NCBI GenBank assembly: GCA_000196815.1
Contig: FP929003.1
Coordinates: 3,619,501 to 3,683,500 of the forward strand
DNA: 64,000 nucleotides
From: Nitrospira defluvii
Lineage (GTDB): Bacteria; Nitrospirota; Nitrospiria; Nitrospirales; Nitrospiraceae
Reading direction: 5' to 3'
Shown here: positions 25,943 through 33,896 of the stretch, in pieces
Numbering within the stretch: the first letter of the stretch is position 1
How the letters are laid out: the number at the start of each line of letters is the position of its first letter
Made by a program: the position numbers and the translations under genes
The notes under the pieces: model-generated
Told to the model about the DNA's origin: nothing
Databases searched by the model: none
Seen by the model: only the letters and a program-made list of their open reading frames with translations

Positions 25943-26674
25943 CTAGAAACCGGAGTGTTTGAGACCGGCAGAAGATTTCTCGGCGGAACCCAGAAACTGG
26001 TCGAGTCCGGCGCGACGAAGCAGCAGTCCGTCTTTTCGCGCGTAGTTGATGAGCCCCTGCTCGCGCAACTGGTTCAGGAGGGTCGACACTACCTCCCGGC
26101 GCGCGCCGATCATTTGAGCCAGATCATCCTGCCGGAAATAATGGGTGAGACGAACCCAGTCGCCGTCCGGTTCGCCGAATTCATCGGCCAGCCGACCCAG
26201 CGTGCGCACCAGGCGCTCCATCGTGCTACTGAACGAGAGGGTTTGAATCTGATCGTAGGCCGCCGACAGCTGTTGGGCGACGTTGGCGAGAAACAGGAGA
26301 AAGGCCGGACGATTGCTCTGCAAATGGGCGATAAATTCGTCGAAACTCAACTCGACGATCTCACTATCCTCCATCGCAATCGCCTGCTCGCGGCGTTCAC
26401 CGGTGCAATGGCAGAGTTCACCGAACACCTCCCCCGCCTGATGCAGGCGCAAAATCAATTCACGCCCGTCATCGGTCAAGGACGTCAACTTCACAAACCC
26501 CTGCCGAAGATAGAAGACGCTTTGCGCCGAATCGCCGGGCCCGTAGATTCGGGCGCCCTTCGCCACAGACTGGCCGGGCCGGTTCATCAATTGCTCACAG
26601 AGCTTGCCGCGAAAGCAACCCGACAAGGCTATGCAGTGACGGTGGTCCGCCATGTTCATCGCCGTATGAATCAT
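25943..26674 (-). CDS. Crp/Fnr-family transcriptional regulator
   Basis: About 243 aa. A cyclic-nucleotide-binding-like barrel (IYGPGDSAQSVFYLRQGFV, LRLHQAGEVFGEL) is followed by a winged helix (YFRQDDLAQMIGARREVVST). Several N-terminal Cys residues (HRHCIALSGCFRGKLC, then LCHC) could hold an FNR-type iron-sulfur cluster, but their spacing differs from E. coli FNR. I chose the ATG at 26674 with GAGG upstream. It is divergent from the diheme cytochrome gene, which it may regulate in response to oxygen or redox. Confidence 0.9.
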   Translation of the reverse strand: MIHTAMNMADHRHCIALSGCFRGKLCEQLMNRPGQSVAKGARIYGPGDSAQSVFYLRQGFVKLTSLTDDGRELILRLHQAGEVFGELCHCTGERREQAIAMEDSEIVELSFDEFIAHLQSNRPAFLLFLANVAQQLSAAYDQIQTLSFSSTMERLVRTLGRLADEFGEPDGDWVRLTHYFRQDDLAQMIGARREVVSTLLNQLREQGLINYARKDGLLLRRAGLDQFLGSAEKSSAGLKHSGF

Positions 26675-26836
26675 GCACGCCTCATGACCGGGCATTCTAC
26701 AGAGAGAGGGAGCCCATGACCAGCCCCCCCCCGGACAGGTCAACGGCTACTGACTTCTCCCTCGGCCGGGCCAGGATAGCATCGCACCCCCTTGGTCGAT
26801 TATGATGCAGGCAGTCACGCGAACCGGGCAGCACCC

Positions 26837-27652
26837 ATGGCCACCTCCTCCCACAGGACACCGGAGCGGGCGCGACGCGCTAAGCAGCCCGTCACCGGAG
26901 TGCTCTGCCTGGCGATTGCCCTGCTCGGCGTTTCTCTCCTGTGGGCTGAATCGCCGTCACGAACCAAAACAGGCCACGGACCGGCGGATGCTGAGCAAGG
27001 CCGGGCCATCTTCAACGGCAAAGGCCTCTGCTCAACCTGTCATGGCATCGATGGCTACAGAGACCGGTTGCCCCCGCAACTGAGCAAGAACATCCGCGAC
27101 AATATCGAACATCTCTCGCCGGCGCCGCCCGACTTGCGACAGGCAGCCAGGCTTACTCTCACCACCGACAAACAACGGTTCGAGTCGATCAGGCACGGGC
27201 ATCTCCGCACCGCCATGTACCCGCTCTCGAAGGAGGCGCTTTCCGACGAAGAGATTCGTGCGCTGCTCCCCTACCTGGCTTCAATCCGCGGGACGGTGTC
27301 GCCCCCCGCTGTCTTACCTGAACCCGACACCTCGCTGCGGGGTGATGCCAAAAGCGGACGGCAGCTTTATCATGAACTCGGTGGATGCGCGATCTGCCAT
27401 GGAATCGAAGGACATGTGCATCGAAGACCGCCGATGTCGGCCGACCTGGCCAAACGGCTTGACGCACTGCCCGCGCCGCCCGCGAACCTTCGGGATCCCG
27501 CCACGCTGAAATCGCAGAACGACGAAGACCGCTATCACTCGATCAAACGCGGCCACCCCGGCACAGCCATGTATCCCAAGACGCTGCTCCGGGACGAAGA
27601 TGTCCGTGACCTCATCGCCTACTTGGCCACCCTTCGTGAAACAGCCCGGTAG
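26837..27652 (+). CDS. Secreted or membrane-anchored diheme cytochrome c
   Basis: 271 aa. Signal or anchor segment at about 20-38 (GVLCLAIALLGVSLLWA). Two homologous cytochrome c domains follow: heme motifs CSTCH (residues 65-69) and CAICH, each with a later TAMYP supplying the likely axial Met. Each domain ends with a DEEIRALLPYLA / DEDVRDLIAYLA helix. It is a periplasmic electron carrier or a subunit of a respiratory complex. A Crp/Fnr regulator is transcribed divergently from the same intergenic region. The start at 26837 gives the best signal; an ATG 15 codons upstream is possible. Confidence 0.9.
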   Translation: MATSSHRTPERARRAKQPVTGVLCLAIALLGVSLLWAESPSRTKTGHGPADAEQGRAIFNGKGLCSTCHGIDGYRDRLPPQLSKNIRDNIEHLSPAPPDLRQAARLTLTTDKQRFESIRHGHLRTAMYPLSKEALSDEEIRALLPYLASIRGTVSPPAVLPEPDTSLRGDAKSGRQLYHELGGCAICHGIEGHVHRRPPMSADLAKRLDALPAPPANLRDPATLKSQNDEDRYHSIKRGHPGTAMYPKTLLRDEDVRDLIAYLATLRETAR

Positions 27653-27881
27653 TCAGGCCTTCCCGGTATTGCGCCGACCTTTCAGGCGAAAAGAGCAGGC
27701 TGACCTCTTGCCTTGTGACATGCACTCGCACGAATCGCGAGAAAGGACGGTGAGGAAAAAGAGAGAGGTGCCCGGCAGAACAGTGGACTAACAACCGGCT
27801 CGCGGAGGCAGCGACCACTGACCAGCACACAGAACGGTGGCCGCCGCCCCCATGCCCGGACAGCCGTGATGCACGGTGGGA

Positions 27882-28274
27882 TCAGCTGGGACCGGGAGGA
27901 TCTTCACGATCTTCTCCGGTGAGCAATTCGGCTTCTTGCGCTTCGAGGCCCTGCAGATCCGTCAGAATGCTCTGCAACACCTGCCGGCGTTGCTGCAACC
28001 CTTTCTTCGGAATATCTCGGGTCTGGGGTTCCTGAGCCGATTCAGGCAAATTCACCAGCGCTTCGGCTTCCCCCACCGTGGCGTATTTGTACGACTCCAC
28101 ATACTTGTGGTTGGGACCATATATCTTCATGAGGATGTCTTGCGTCTCCGCATCAAACCGATCGAACGTGGGATTCACCGCCGCATGGTGGGCGAGGCCT
28201 TCGAGCTTTTGGATCTGGGCTTTGAGGTCGTCACTCCGCGTCTGCGCACGATACATGGAATTCACTTCAGTCAT
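27882..28274 (-). CDS. Stand-alone copy of an uncharacterised domain shared with the CBS protein at 33 kb
   Basis: 130 aa. GGAGGAGAC precedes the ATG at 28274. Residues 38-115 align without long gaps to residues 44-120 of the CBS protein at 33004-33774: RFDAETQDILMKIYG / EFDQDTENLIAELLG, YKYATVGEAEALVNL / YEYAEFGEAAGLVNL, and LQQRRQVLQSILTDLQGLEA / LLQRSRVLESCIAELEARRA. The domain is helical with a coiled-coil-like end. No named family recognised. The sharing suggests a signalling or oligomerisation module. Confidence 0.78.
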   Translation of the reverse strand: MTEVNSMYRAQTRSDDLKAQIQKLEGLAHHAAVNPTFDRFDAETQDILMKIYGPNHKYVESYKYATVGEAEALVNLPESAQEPQTRDIPKKGLQQRRQVLQSILTDLQGLEAQEAELLTGEDREDPPGPS

Positions 28275-28384
28275 GATGTCTCCTCCCGGTTTGATTCTTT
28301 TGTACCTCCCTTCGAACAGGTCCGCAGCTAGGCATTTCCCTGGACAGTCACGGGCACGCGTCACCCCGGAGCGAGGCCCCGGTC

Positions 28385-28873
28385 CTACCGCAACGACCGG
28401 CGCTCCAGTTGCGCGAGCAGATACCCCAGGATGGCGACATTGAGAAGAAAGATGGTCACATGCATGAGCGAGATCTGCCTCAGCACTTCGTAGAATTCGA
28501 CGGGCAGAAATACGCTGGTGGAGATGACGGCCATGTATCCGGCCCACGACGCTTCGAGCCACAGGCCGCAGCCTTCGATCAGCAAAAAGACGGAATACAG
28601 CAGGCTGGCATAGGCCATCAGAAACACACTGTGCGATGACAAGGCGGAGACCTTGAGCAGCAGCGAGTGGACCAGGCGGGAATGGCCGTGCAGATGCAAG
28701 AGCTCCACAGCCGGAGCCAGGAACGTGGCGATCTCAGGATCCACCAGTCGGAGCAGAGCGGCGCCGACCAGCAACAGGACCATCCCCTTGACCAGCTTGA
28801 ACAGCGCGATCAGCGCCAGGCCGCCCCGGGGCGAGGGCGGCGTCATGAATGGCATCATGTCTGGCCAGGCCAT
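28385..28873 (-). CDS. DUF2127-family membrane protein
   Basis: 162 aa with four hydrophobic segments: LALIALFKLVKGMVLLLVGA, SVFLMAYASLLYSVFLLIEG, WAGYMAVISTSVFLPVEFYE and MHVTIFLLNVAILGYLLAQL. The conserved FKLVKG and SVFLPVEFYE elements fit the DUF2127 family of predicted integral membrane proteins. Function is unknown. It lies 110 bp upstream of the orphan-domain gene on the same strand and is divergent from the NTF2-like gene. Confidence 0.82.
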   Translation of the reverse strand: MAWPDMMPFMTPPSPRGGLALIALFKLVKGMVLLLVGAALLRLVDPEIATFLAPAVELLHLHGHSRLVHSLLLKVSALSSHSVFLMAYASLLYSVFLLIEGCGLWLEASWAGYMAVISTSVFLPVEFYEVLRQISLMHVTIFLLNVAILGYLLAQLERRSLR

Positions 28874-28990
28874 CCTGGCTCAACCGGATCGTACTGCATC
28901 ATCGTTATGCGAGCCTCAACAGACGCTTGATCATCGAACCGGCCGCGCCCAGGCTAGGCCGATCACCCATTCACGAAAGGTCTGACCGTC

Positions 28991-29350
28991 ATGAACGAAC
29001 AGCAGGCAAGCGCCCTGGCGCAGGCCTGGATCGACGCCTGGAACCGGCACGATCTGGACGCCATCCTGCGACACTATGCGCCGGATGTGGAGTTTACCAG
29101 TCCGTTTGTATCCGCGCTATCCGGGGACACGTCCGGCACCATCCATGGGCGCGAATCGTTGACCGCCTATTTTCGGAAGGGGCTCCAAGCCTACCCGGAC
29201 CTGCGCTTCGAGCTGATCCATACGCTGATCGGCGTCGATAGTCTGTTGCTGTATTACCGAAGCGTCAAGGGATTGCTGGCTGCGGAGATGATGCTCATTA
29301 ACGGAGAGGGGCAGATTCAGACGGTGCGCGTCCATTACGTCAAGGAGTGA
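28991..29350 (+). CDS. NTF2/SnoaL-like domain protein
   Basis: 119 aa single cone-shaped NTF2-like fold: WIDAWNRHDLDAILRHYAPD at the N-terminus, GRESLTAYFRKGLQAYPDL in the middle and a final strand TVRVHYVKE. SnoaL-like proteins include small-molecule isomerases, hydrolases and ligand-binding proteins; no specific activity can be assigned. An AAAGG site precedes the ATG. It stands alone. Confidence 0.9.
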   Translation: MNEQQASALAQAWIDAWNRHDLDAILRHYAPDVEFTSPFVSALSGDTSGTIHGRESLTAYFRKGLQAYPDLRFELIHTLIGVDSLLLYYRSVKGLLAAEMMLINGEGQIQTVRVHYVKE

Positions 29351-29582
29351 CGGGGCTTTGCTTGGGGCCTGAATGTGAGCACGAGCGGCGGGCTCGGCTC
29401 CCGCTTCAGGGAACCAGAACCCGCCGACCCTGCAGATTTCATTATTCCACGGTACAGTCGGTCGTCATGCCTTACATCAGACTGGTTCCACGCGGGCGCG
29501 GCCGATTTGCCCTTGAGACAGACGTGGCGATCGCGTTGTCGGAACGGGACACATGATTTCTGGCTTCGCGGCTGATCCGTCC

Positions 29583-30086
29583 TCAGTGTTTCGCCGCCTC
29601 AACCGGAATACCGAGGCGGATCTGCCGGATAATCTCGTCCGGCAGGAGAGCCGCGTCGATCACCAGGGCATCGGCCGGCTCTTCAAGGATGGCAAACTGA
29701 CCGGCCAACAGTTCCCGGGGCATGAAATGATCCCGGCGGTGGGTCAGGCGTTGATGGAATAAATCGAAGCTGCCTTTCAGGTAGACCAGTTGCAAATGGG
29801 CGCGACACCCCTCCTCCACGATTGCCCGGTAACTCGCCTTCAAGACGGAACAGGCAAGCACCGCCGGCTGGTTCCGGCTGATCCGATCGACGATCGCAGC
29901 ATGCATCCGCTCCAGCCATGGTTGACGATCAGCATCCGTCAGCGCATGGCCATTCCGCATCTTCTCGAGATTCGCTGCCGGATGGACGTCATCGCCGTCA
30001 GAAAACTGCCAGCCTCATTCGTCCGCCAAGCGACGACCGATCGTCGTCTTCCCCGCTCCCGATACGCCCATGATGAGAATGACCAC
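29583..30086 (-). pseudogene. Gluconokinase interrupted by one in-frame TGA
   Basis: Reading one frame from GTG at 30086 (GGAGG 6 nt upstream) gives VVILIMGVSGAGKTTIGRRLADE, then TGA at 30015-30017, then GWQFSDGDDVHPAANLEKM and onward to the C-terminus at 29583 without another stop. P-loop, the DGDDxHP substrate motif, LTDADRQPWL and HFMPRELLAGQFAIL are all typical of GntK-type gluconokinases, and total length (about 167 codons) is normal. The stop falls where most homologues have Leu. A single substitution or a sequencing error would explain it. No selenocysteine element is apparent. Confidence 0.85.
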
Positions 30087-30153
30087 AATCCTCCACTTCG
30101 TTCGACCTTCGGCTGGATGAGATAGGCGCGGTTCCACCCGCCGGGGCCAGCAC

Positions 30154-30501
30154 TCAAGCAAGCCGCTGGTCTGTCGTAGCCGCGGCAAGGTATCCCACAA
30201 TCAACCGGGCGTCACCGATCGGGTCACTTGTAAATGGCGCGTCATACCGCTTGGTCACGGCGGTGGTGAGCCGTTCCGCCGCCTGCCGGACAGCCGATGG
30301 GAAGGCCTCCTGCTGCTGAATCCGGCGCAAATGCTCCAGAGCATCACCCTGCCGGAGTGAGCGGCCAGAGCGCGCCCACCAGGCTTCGGCAGCCGACGCC
30401 ACGGCCCGCCTCGCGCAGACCCGCGCCTTGCCTTCATGGCCTTGCCTCCATGCCGCTTCAGCCGCGGCGAGTTCTCGATCGATCATCGTTGCGTCAGACA
30501 T
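30154..30501 (-). CDS. Small helical protein, HEPN-like in pattern, unassigned
   Basis: About 115 aa from the ATG at 30501. It is Ala/Arg/Glu-rich and helical: RELAAAEAAWRQGHEGKAR, then RRAVASAAEAWWARSGR, and a terminal helix DARLIVGYLAAATTDQRLA. The pattern of an N-terminal helix pair around a conserved AAEAW resembles HEPN or SAV-type bundles, but the RNase Rx4-6H motif is not evident. It lies 67 bp upstream of the broken gluconokinase on the same strand. Function unknown. Confidence 0.6.
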   Translation of the reverse strand: MSDATMIDRELAAAEAAWRQGHEGKARVCARRAVASAAEAWWARSGRSLRQGDALEHLRRIQQQEAFPSAVRQAAERLTTAVTKRYDAPFTSDPIGDARLIVGYLAAATTDQRLA

Positions 30502-30690
30502 ACAGAAACACGCTACGTGGACTCCGCTAGAGCTGTCAATGCGGGCCCCATCGGCAGGCACTCAACTCGATACCGGAGACGCATCGAGACAGTAATAATT
30601 CGAGAGCCTTTCAGGAAAACCCCTATACCGGCCTACGCATCGGCCAGGCATAGTGCTGTGGTCACGTTCTAGACTCCGGGGTATGGCTGC

Positions 30691-30849
30691 ATGGCAACTC
30701 ATTCTCTACGCAGATCCAATCGATATCGATTTCACGATTCCGCACGCAAAGACCGCAAGTTCCTGATCGTAGCACTGGCCTCAGCTCTCCTCCTCGCGGC
30801 CCTCCTCTCAGGACTGGTCATGGACTTCCCCCACGCATTCCCCAAATAG
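30691..30849 (+). CDS. 52-aa single-span membrane protein
   Basis: ATG at 30691, stop TAG at 30847-30849. The N-terminal 26 residues are basic (SLRRSNRYRFHDSARKDRK), followed by one hydrophobic helix (FLIVALASALLLAALLSG) and a short tail. A basic cytoplasmic stub plus one helix suggests a small N-in membrane protein. The upstream GGGGT is a weak ribosome site, so the call depends mostly on composition. Confidence 0.45.
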   Translation: MATHSLRRSNRYRFHDSARKDRKFLIVALASALLLAALLSGLVMDFPHAFPK

Positions 30850-30933
30850 TCGCCGCGGCGGATCTTTTTCGCTATCATGAGCCAGCCGGGCGAACGACCT
30901 TCGCCGGGCACGAAAGTCCCGGCGCCACACCAC

Positions 30934-31182
30934 ATGATTTGGATTGTCTACATCCTCGAATGTATCGACGGCAGTCTCTACACCGGGATCACGAACGATT
31001 TGGAACGGCGCATGAAGGCGCATGCGACCGGAAAGGGGGCGAAATACACAAAACGCCGCGGACCGTTCACGGTCCGGTATACCGAATCACTCGACAGCAA
31101 AGGGGCCGCCTTACAACGTGAAGCCGCAATCAAGTCGCTGGATCGCGCCGGCAAGGTAGCCCTGATCGCGTCGATGTCGTGA
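30934..31182 (+). CDS. GIY-YIG domain endonuclease-like protein (UPF0213 type)
   Basis: 82 aa from the ATG at 30934. WIVYILECIDGSLYTGITND gives the GIY-YIG pair (VYI...YTG), followed by LERRMKAHATGKGAKYTKRR with the conserved Arg/His and the final ALQREAAIKSL. Single-domain proteins of this type are common and their substrate is unknown. The frame is open to an ATG at 30877, but the family normally begins at MIWIVYIL. Confidence 0.9.
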   Translation: MIWIVYILECIDGSLYTGITNDLERRMKAHATGKGAKYTKRRGPFTVRYTESLDSKGAALQREAAIKSLDRAGKVALIASMS

Positions 31183-31270
31183 TATCTTCAGAGGCAGGTC
31201 TGACACTCACCAAGCCACGTCTGCACTGCAGTCGAGTGCACCACTGGCCGTCATCACCTTCTGCCCCTCC

Positions 31271-31852
31271 TTACTTCTTTTTCGCCGCCTTCTTTTTGGG
31301 CTTGGATACGGTTTTGGCTGCCGGCTTAGGTGTGGCCTTGGCAACGGCCTTTTTCTTTGACGCTCCACCCAGCACAATCACCGGCTTCTCCGGCGAGAAG
31401 GCTTCTTCAATGCGGCTCTTTCCGTTGGTGGTCAGGATAACGAGACCCTGGTGGTCTTCGATGCACTGAATGAGATGGGACACCTCGGCATTGGCGTACC
31501 GATCATGGGCGTCATGCGTCTGGGTGCGCTTGCCGAAGAATGCGTCGGCCTCGTCGAAAAACAGGATCGACCCATGACGGTTCGCCATGTCGAACACGCG
31601 ATTGACATTTTTTTCAGTTTCGCCTGCGTGTTTGCTCACCACCGCCGACAAATCCACGCTGGCCAGGTCCAATTGCAGTTCTGCGGCCAAGACCTCCGCG
31701 GCCTTCTGCCGGCGAAGCGGCGTGGCTCCGGACAGCACGATCACCGCACCGGACGGCTCCTGCACACGAGCCTTCTTGGATTTTCTCGCAGGCGCCTTCT
31801 TGTTCTGCCGCGGAGCGTTCTTGCGTTGCCGAGTCACCGTTGCACCTGCCAT
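31271..31852 (-). CDS. Second AAA-derived protein without Walker A, with basic tails at both ends
   Basis: 193 aa. N-terminal Lys/Arg/Ala tail (1-33), AAA-like core (35-160), Lys/Ala/Pro tail (165-193). At the P-loop it reads VIVLSGATPLRRQKAAE, the same substitution as the paralogue at 17735-18289. Walker B is intact (SILFFDEADAFFG, 96-108), followed by LVILTTNGKSRIEEA at sensor 1. SVDLSAVVSKHAGETEKNVNRVF is nearly identical to the CDC48-family segment. No lid domain or arginine finger remains. GACGAAGGAC precedes the ATG. Proposed: DNA- or polyanion-binding scaffold; nucleotide binding doubtful. Confidence 0.82.
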   Translation of the reverse strand: MAGATVTRQRKNAPRQNKKAPARKSKKARVQEPSGAVIVLSGATPLRRQKAAEVLAAELQLDLASVDLSAVVSKHAGETEKNVNRVFDMANRHGSILFFDEADAFFGKRTQTHDAHDRYANAEVSHLIQCIEDHQGLVILTTNGKSRIEEAFSPEKPVIVLGGASKKKAVAKATPKPAAKTVSKPKKKAAKKK

Positions 31853-32087
31853 GTCCTTCGTCCCTTTCCGATTCTAGTATGACCCACGTGGCCTCCCTCT
31901 CAGGAGGAGCAGGCACTGAGTATAACCGGTTCTCATTCCTGTCGCTGAATTTCTTCTTGCTGCGCCGGAAGGCAGGTCAATCGTCAAGCCTCGAGCGTGA
32001 CGCGTCAAACGTCACACGTGCACTGTATCTCGCGGGGAATAAGCGCGTATCGCTGATAGTCCTCTCCTTCGGACCATACCCTACATG

Positions 32088-32471
32088 CTGGCAGGCTGCG
32101 AAAAAAGTCCGCCAGCGGCGTTCTCGCAAGACACTGCCGCCTCACCGGCTCGGCGGCGTTCACAGACGTGACGCGCTTTATTCAGCGCGTCGTGAACCTC
32201 AGAGGCTCACCGTACGGCACGGGACAAGAGCCTGTCTTGGCAGGCTCGGGGTGGGCGGGTACGAAGGAACGATTCGCCCCTAGGACACTGGGCGCTCACC
32301 GTCTCGCGCCCGTCCGCAGACGTGACGCTCCTTACTCTTCGCGTCGCGGACCTTGCTGCGGCCTTGCTGGACGGCCTTTTTGCGCAGCCTGCGGGGAATT
32401 GTCATACCGACTCGGCGCATGAGGTGATCGTCGTGTATTGCGCAACAATCGAGTGTTTCCGCAGCGTGCTG
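32088..32471. repeat. Dispersed repeat (copy C, expanded form)
   Basis: It starts CTGGCAGGCTGCGAAAAAA and ends with TTTCCGCAGCGTGCTGG, imperfect inverted ends like copy A. The interior shares GTCCGCCAGCGGCGTTCTCG, CTCACCGTACGGCACG and GCGGCCTTGCTGGACGGCC with copy A, plus a duplicated GACGTGACGC block containing GCTCACCGTCTCGCGCC. A further right-end fragment (GTTTCCGCAGCCTGCTA) lies at 32543-32559. Together they fill most of the 704-bp gap between the AAA-like and Zn-ribbon genes; no gene is seen there. Confidence 0.75.
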
Positions 32472-32556
32472 GACGCCGTAGGCTCATTCATCCGGACGAG
32501 AGACGAACGACGCTTCACGAACGACGGATGAGGAGAGGGCTTGTTTCCGCAGCCTG

Positions 32557-32916
32557 CTACGTCTCCATCATCTCCAACCGCGCATCAAACTCATGGCCGC
32601 AGGCAGTACAACGAATACAGTCGGAGTCGACCGTGAGTTCATCCGCCCTGATCCCCATGCCGCCGCAATCCGGACAACGTGCCAGGTGCACCTTCTGGTC
32701 ATCGACCGTTTCGTATTGCACGCCGTGCAGACAGTAGATCGGCTTTCCGTCCAGCTGCCATGGCTTGCCGGCGTTGTCGAGAACCGGCATCGCGACATAG
32801 TGCTGCCGCACATAATCTTCCATCGCCTGCCGGCTCGCAAATCCGTCCCGTATCAGCTTGCCGCTCACGGCTTCGCAAAGTGCCTGTCCTTTGACGATTG
32901 CTTTGGTCGGACCCAT
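32557..32916 (-). CDS. Zinc-ribbon protein of unknown function
   Basis: 119 aa from the ATG at 32916, with GAGGAGGTC upstream. The C-terminal 40 residues hold a zinc ribbon: ARCPDCGGMG, then CIRCTACGHEF. The N-terminal part (AIVKGQALCEAVSGKLIRDG, then QAMEDYVRQHYVAMPVLDN) looks globular and is not recognised. It lies 88 bp downstream of the CBS-domain gene on the same strand, so it may share its transcript. The ribbon suggests nucleic-acid or protein binding. Confidence 0.75.
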   Translation of the reverse strand: MGPTKAIVKGQALCEAVSGKLIRDGFASRQAMEDYVRQHYVAMPVLDNAGKPWQLDGKPIYCLHGVQYETVDDQKVHLARCPDCGGMGIRADELTVDSDCIRCTACGHEFDARLEMMET

Positions 32917-33003
32917 CTCTGACCTCCTCGCGCATTGCCCCATGCCCTCTGCCCCATTCTTTCCATCAGCTATCAGCCATACGCCATTCGCTCGGCCTCC
33001 GCG

Positions 33004-33774
33004 CTACACCACACCCGAGTAGTACCGCAAGATATTGGACACCGACACCACGCCGATGATCGAACCGTCCTGCGTCACGGCCAGATGCCTGGTCGCCTGG
33101 TCCTTCATCATGCGCACCGCCTCGATAATCGGACGGTCGCCGGCGATCGACACCACCGGTCTTCGCATACACGTCTTGACCGGCGTCGCGGGATTCACCC
33201 CTTTGGCGACCACCGCGCGGGCGAGGTCTGAATCGGTGATAAACCCGACATAGGCCTGCTTGTCGGTCAGCAAGAGCGAGCCCAGTTTCCAGTGCTCCAT
33301 GGCCTGGCCAGCGTCCTTGAGGCTGGCATCCTGAGACAGGCTACGGATCTCGGACGACATATGTTCGGCGACCTGGGGACCGATGAGGGTCTGTCGGCTG
33401 GCTTGTGATTGTTTCGGTTCGGCAGCCCGTCGGGCTTCGAGTTCGGCAATGCAACTTTCCAGTACCCGGCTGCGTTGCAAGAGGCGCTGTCGCTGACTCT
33501 CCACACCGGCGCTTTCCGGTGCTTCATCCGTCAGATTCACCAGGCCGGCGGCTTCGCCGAACTCGGCATATTCATACGCCTCCAGCAACTCGGAGGTGTC
33601 CCCGAGCAATTCGGCAATGAGGTTTTCGGTGTCCTGATCGAACTCTTCCAGGCTGCGGCTGGGAAGGCCCCTGCCAAGATAGGCGGCCAGATCGGCTAAT
33701 TGCTTGCGTAAACGCTCGATGCTGCGGTCGAGGGAGATCCGGGCTCGCTTGGGAGTCGCGCGTGTCGTAGACAT
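33004..33774 (-). CDS. Orphan helical domain fused to a CBS pair
   Basis: 256 aa from the ATG at 33774 (GAGAGGAGGTG upstream). Residues 12-120 contain the helical domain also encoded alone at 27882-28274. Residues 135-256 are two CBS repeats: SLSQDASLKDAGQAMEHWKL and VGFITDSDLARAVV, then VKTCMRRPVVSIAGDRPIIE and IIGVVSVSNILRYYSGV. The adenine-nucleotide sensor is thus coupled to an uncharacterised module. It may regulate whatever the stand-alone module binds. The Zn-ribbon gene follows on the same strand. Confidence 0.85.
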   Translation of the reverse strand: MSTTRATPKRARISLDRSIERLRKQLADLAAYLGRGLPSRSLEEFDQDTENLIAELLGDTSELLEAYEYAEFGEAAGLVNLTDEAPESAGVESQRQRLLQRSRVLESCIAELEARRAAEPKQSQASRQTLIGPQVAEHMSSEIRSLSQDASLKDAGQAMEHWKLGSLLLTDKQAYVGFITDSDLARAVVAKGVNPATPVKTCMRRPVVSIAGDRPIIEAVRMMKDQATRHLAVTQDGSIIGVVSVSNILRYYSGVV

Positions 33775-33896
33775 GGCACCTCCTCTCTGTATGGCGGGAT
33801 GCCCGATCTTACCCCTCCGGAACAGGCGAGGCAAGCGCCGGGCTCATGCAACCGCACCGACTTGACCTTGGCAACCGGCACGTGCATGTTTAGGCC

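Noticed and set aside
30015-30017. Selenocysteine at the in-frame TGA of the gluconokinase gene
   Set aside because: Gluconokinases are not selenoproteins, the position is non-catalytic, and no SECIS-like hairpin is evident downstream.
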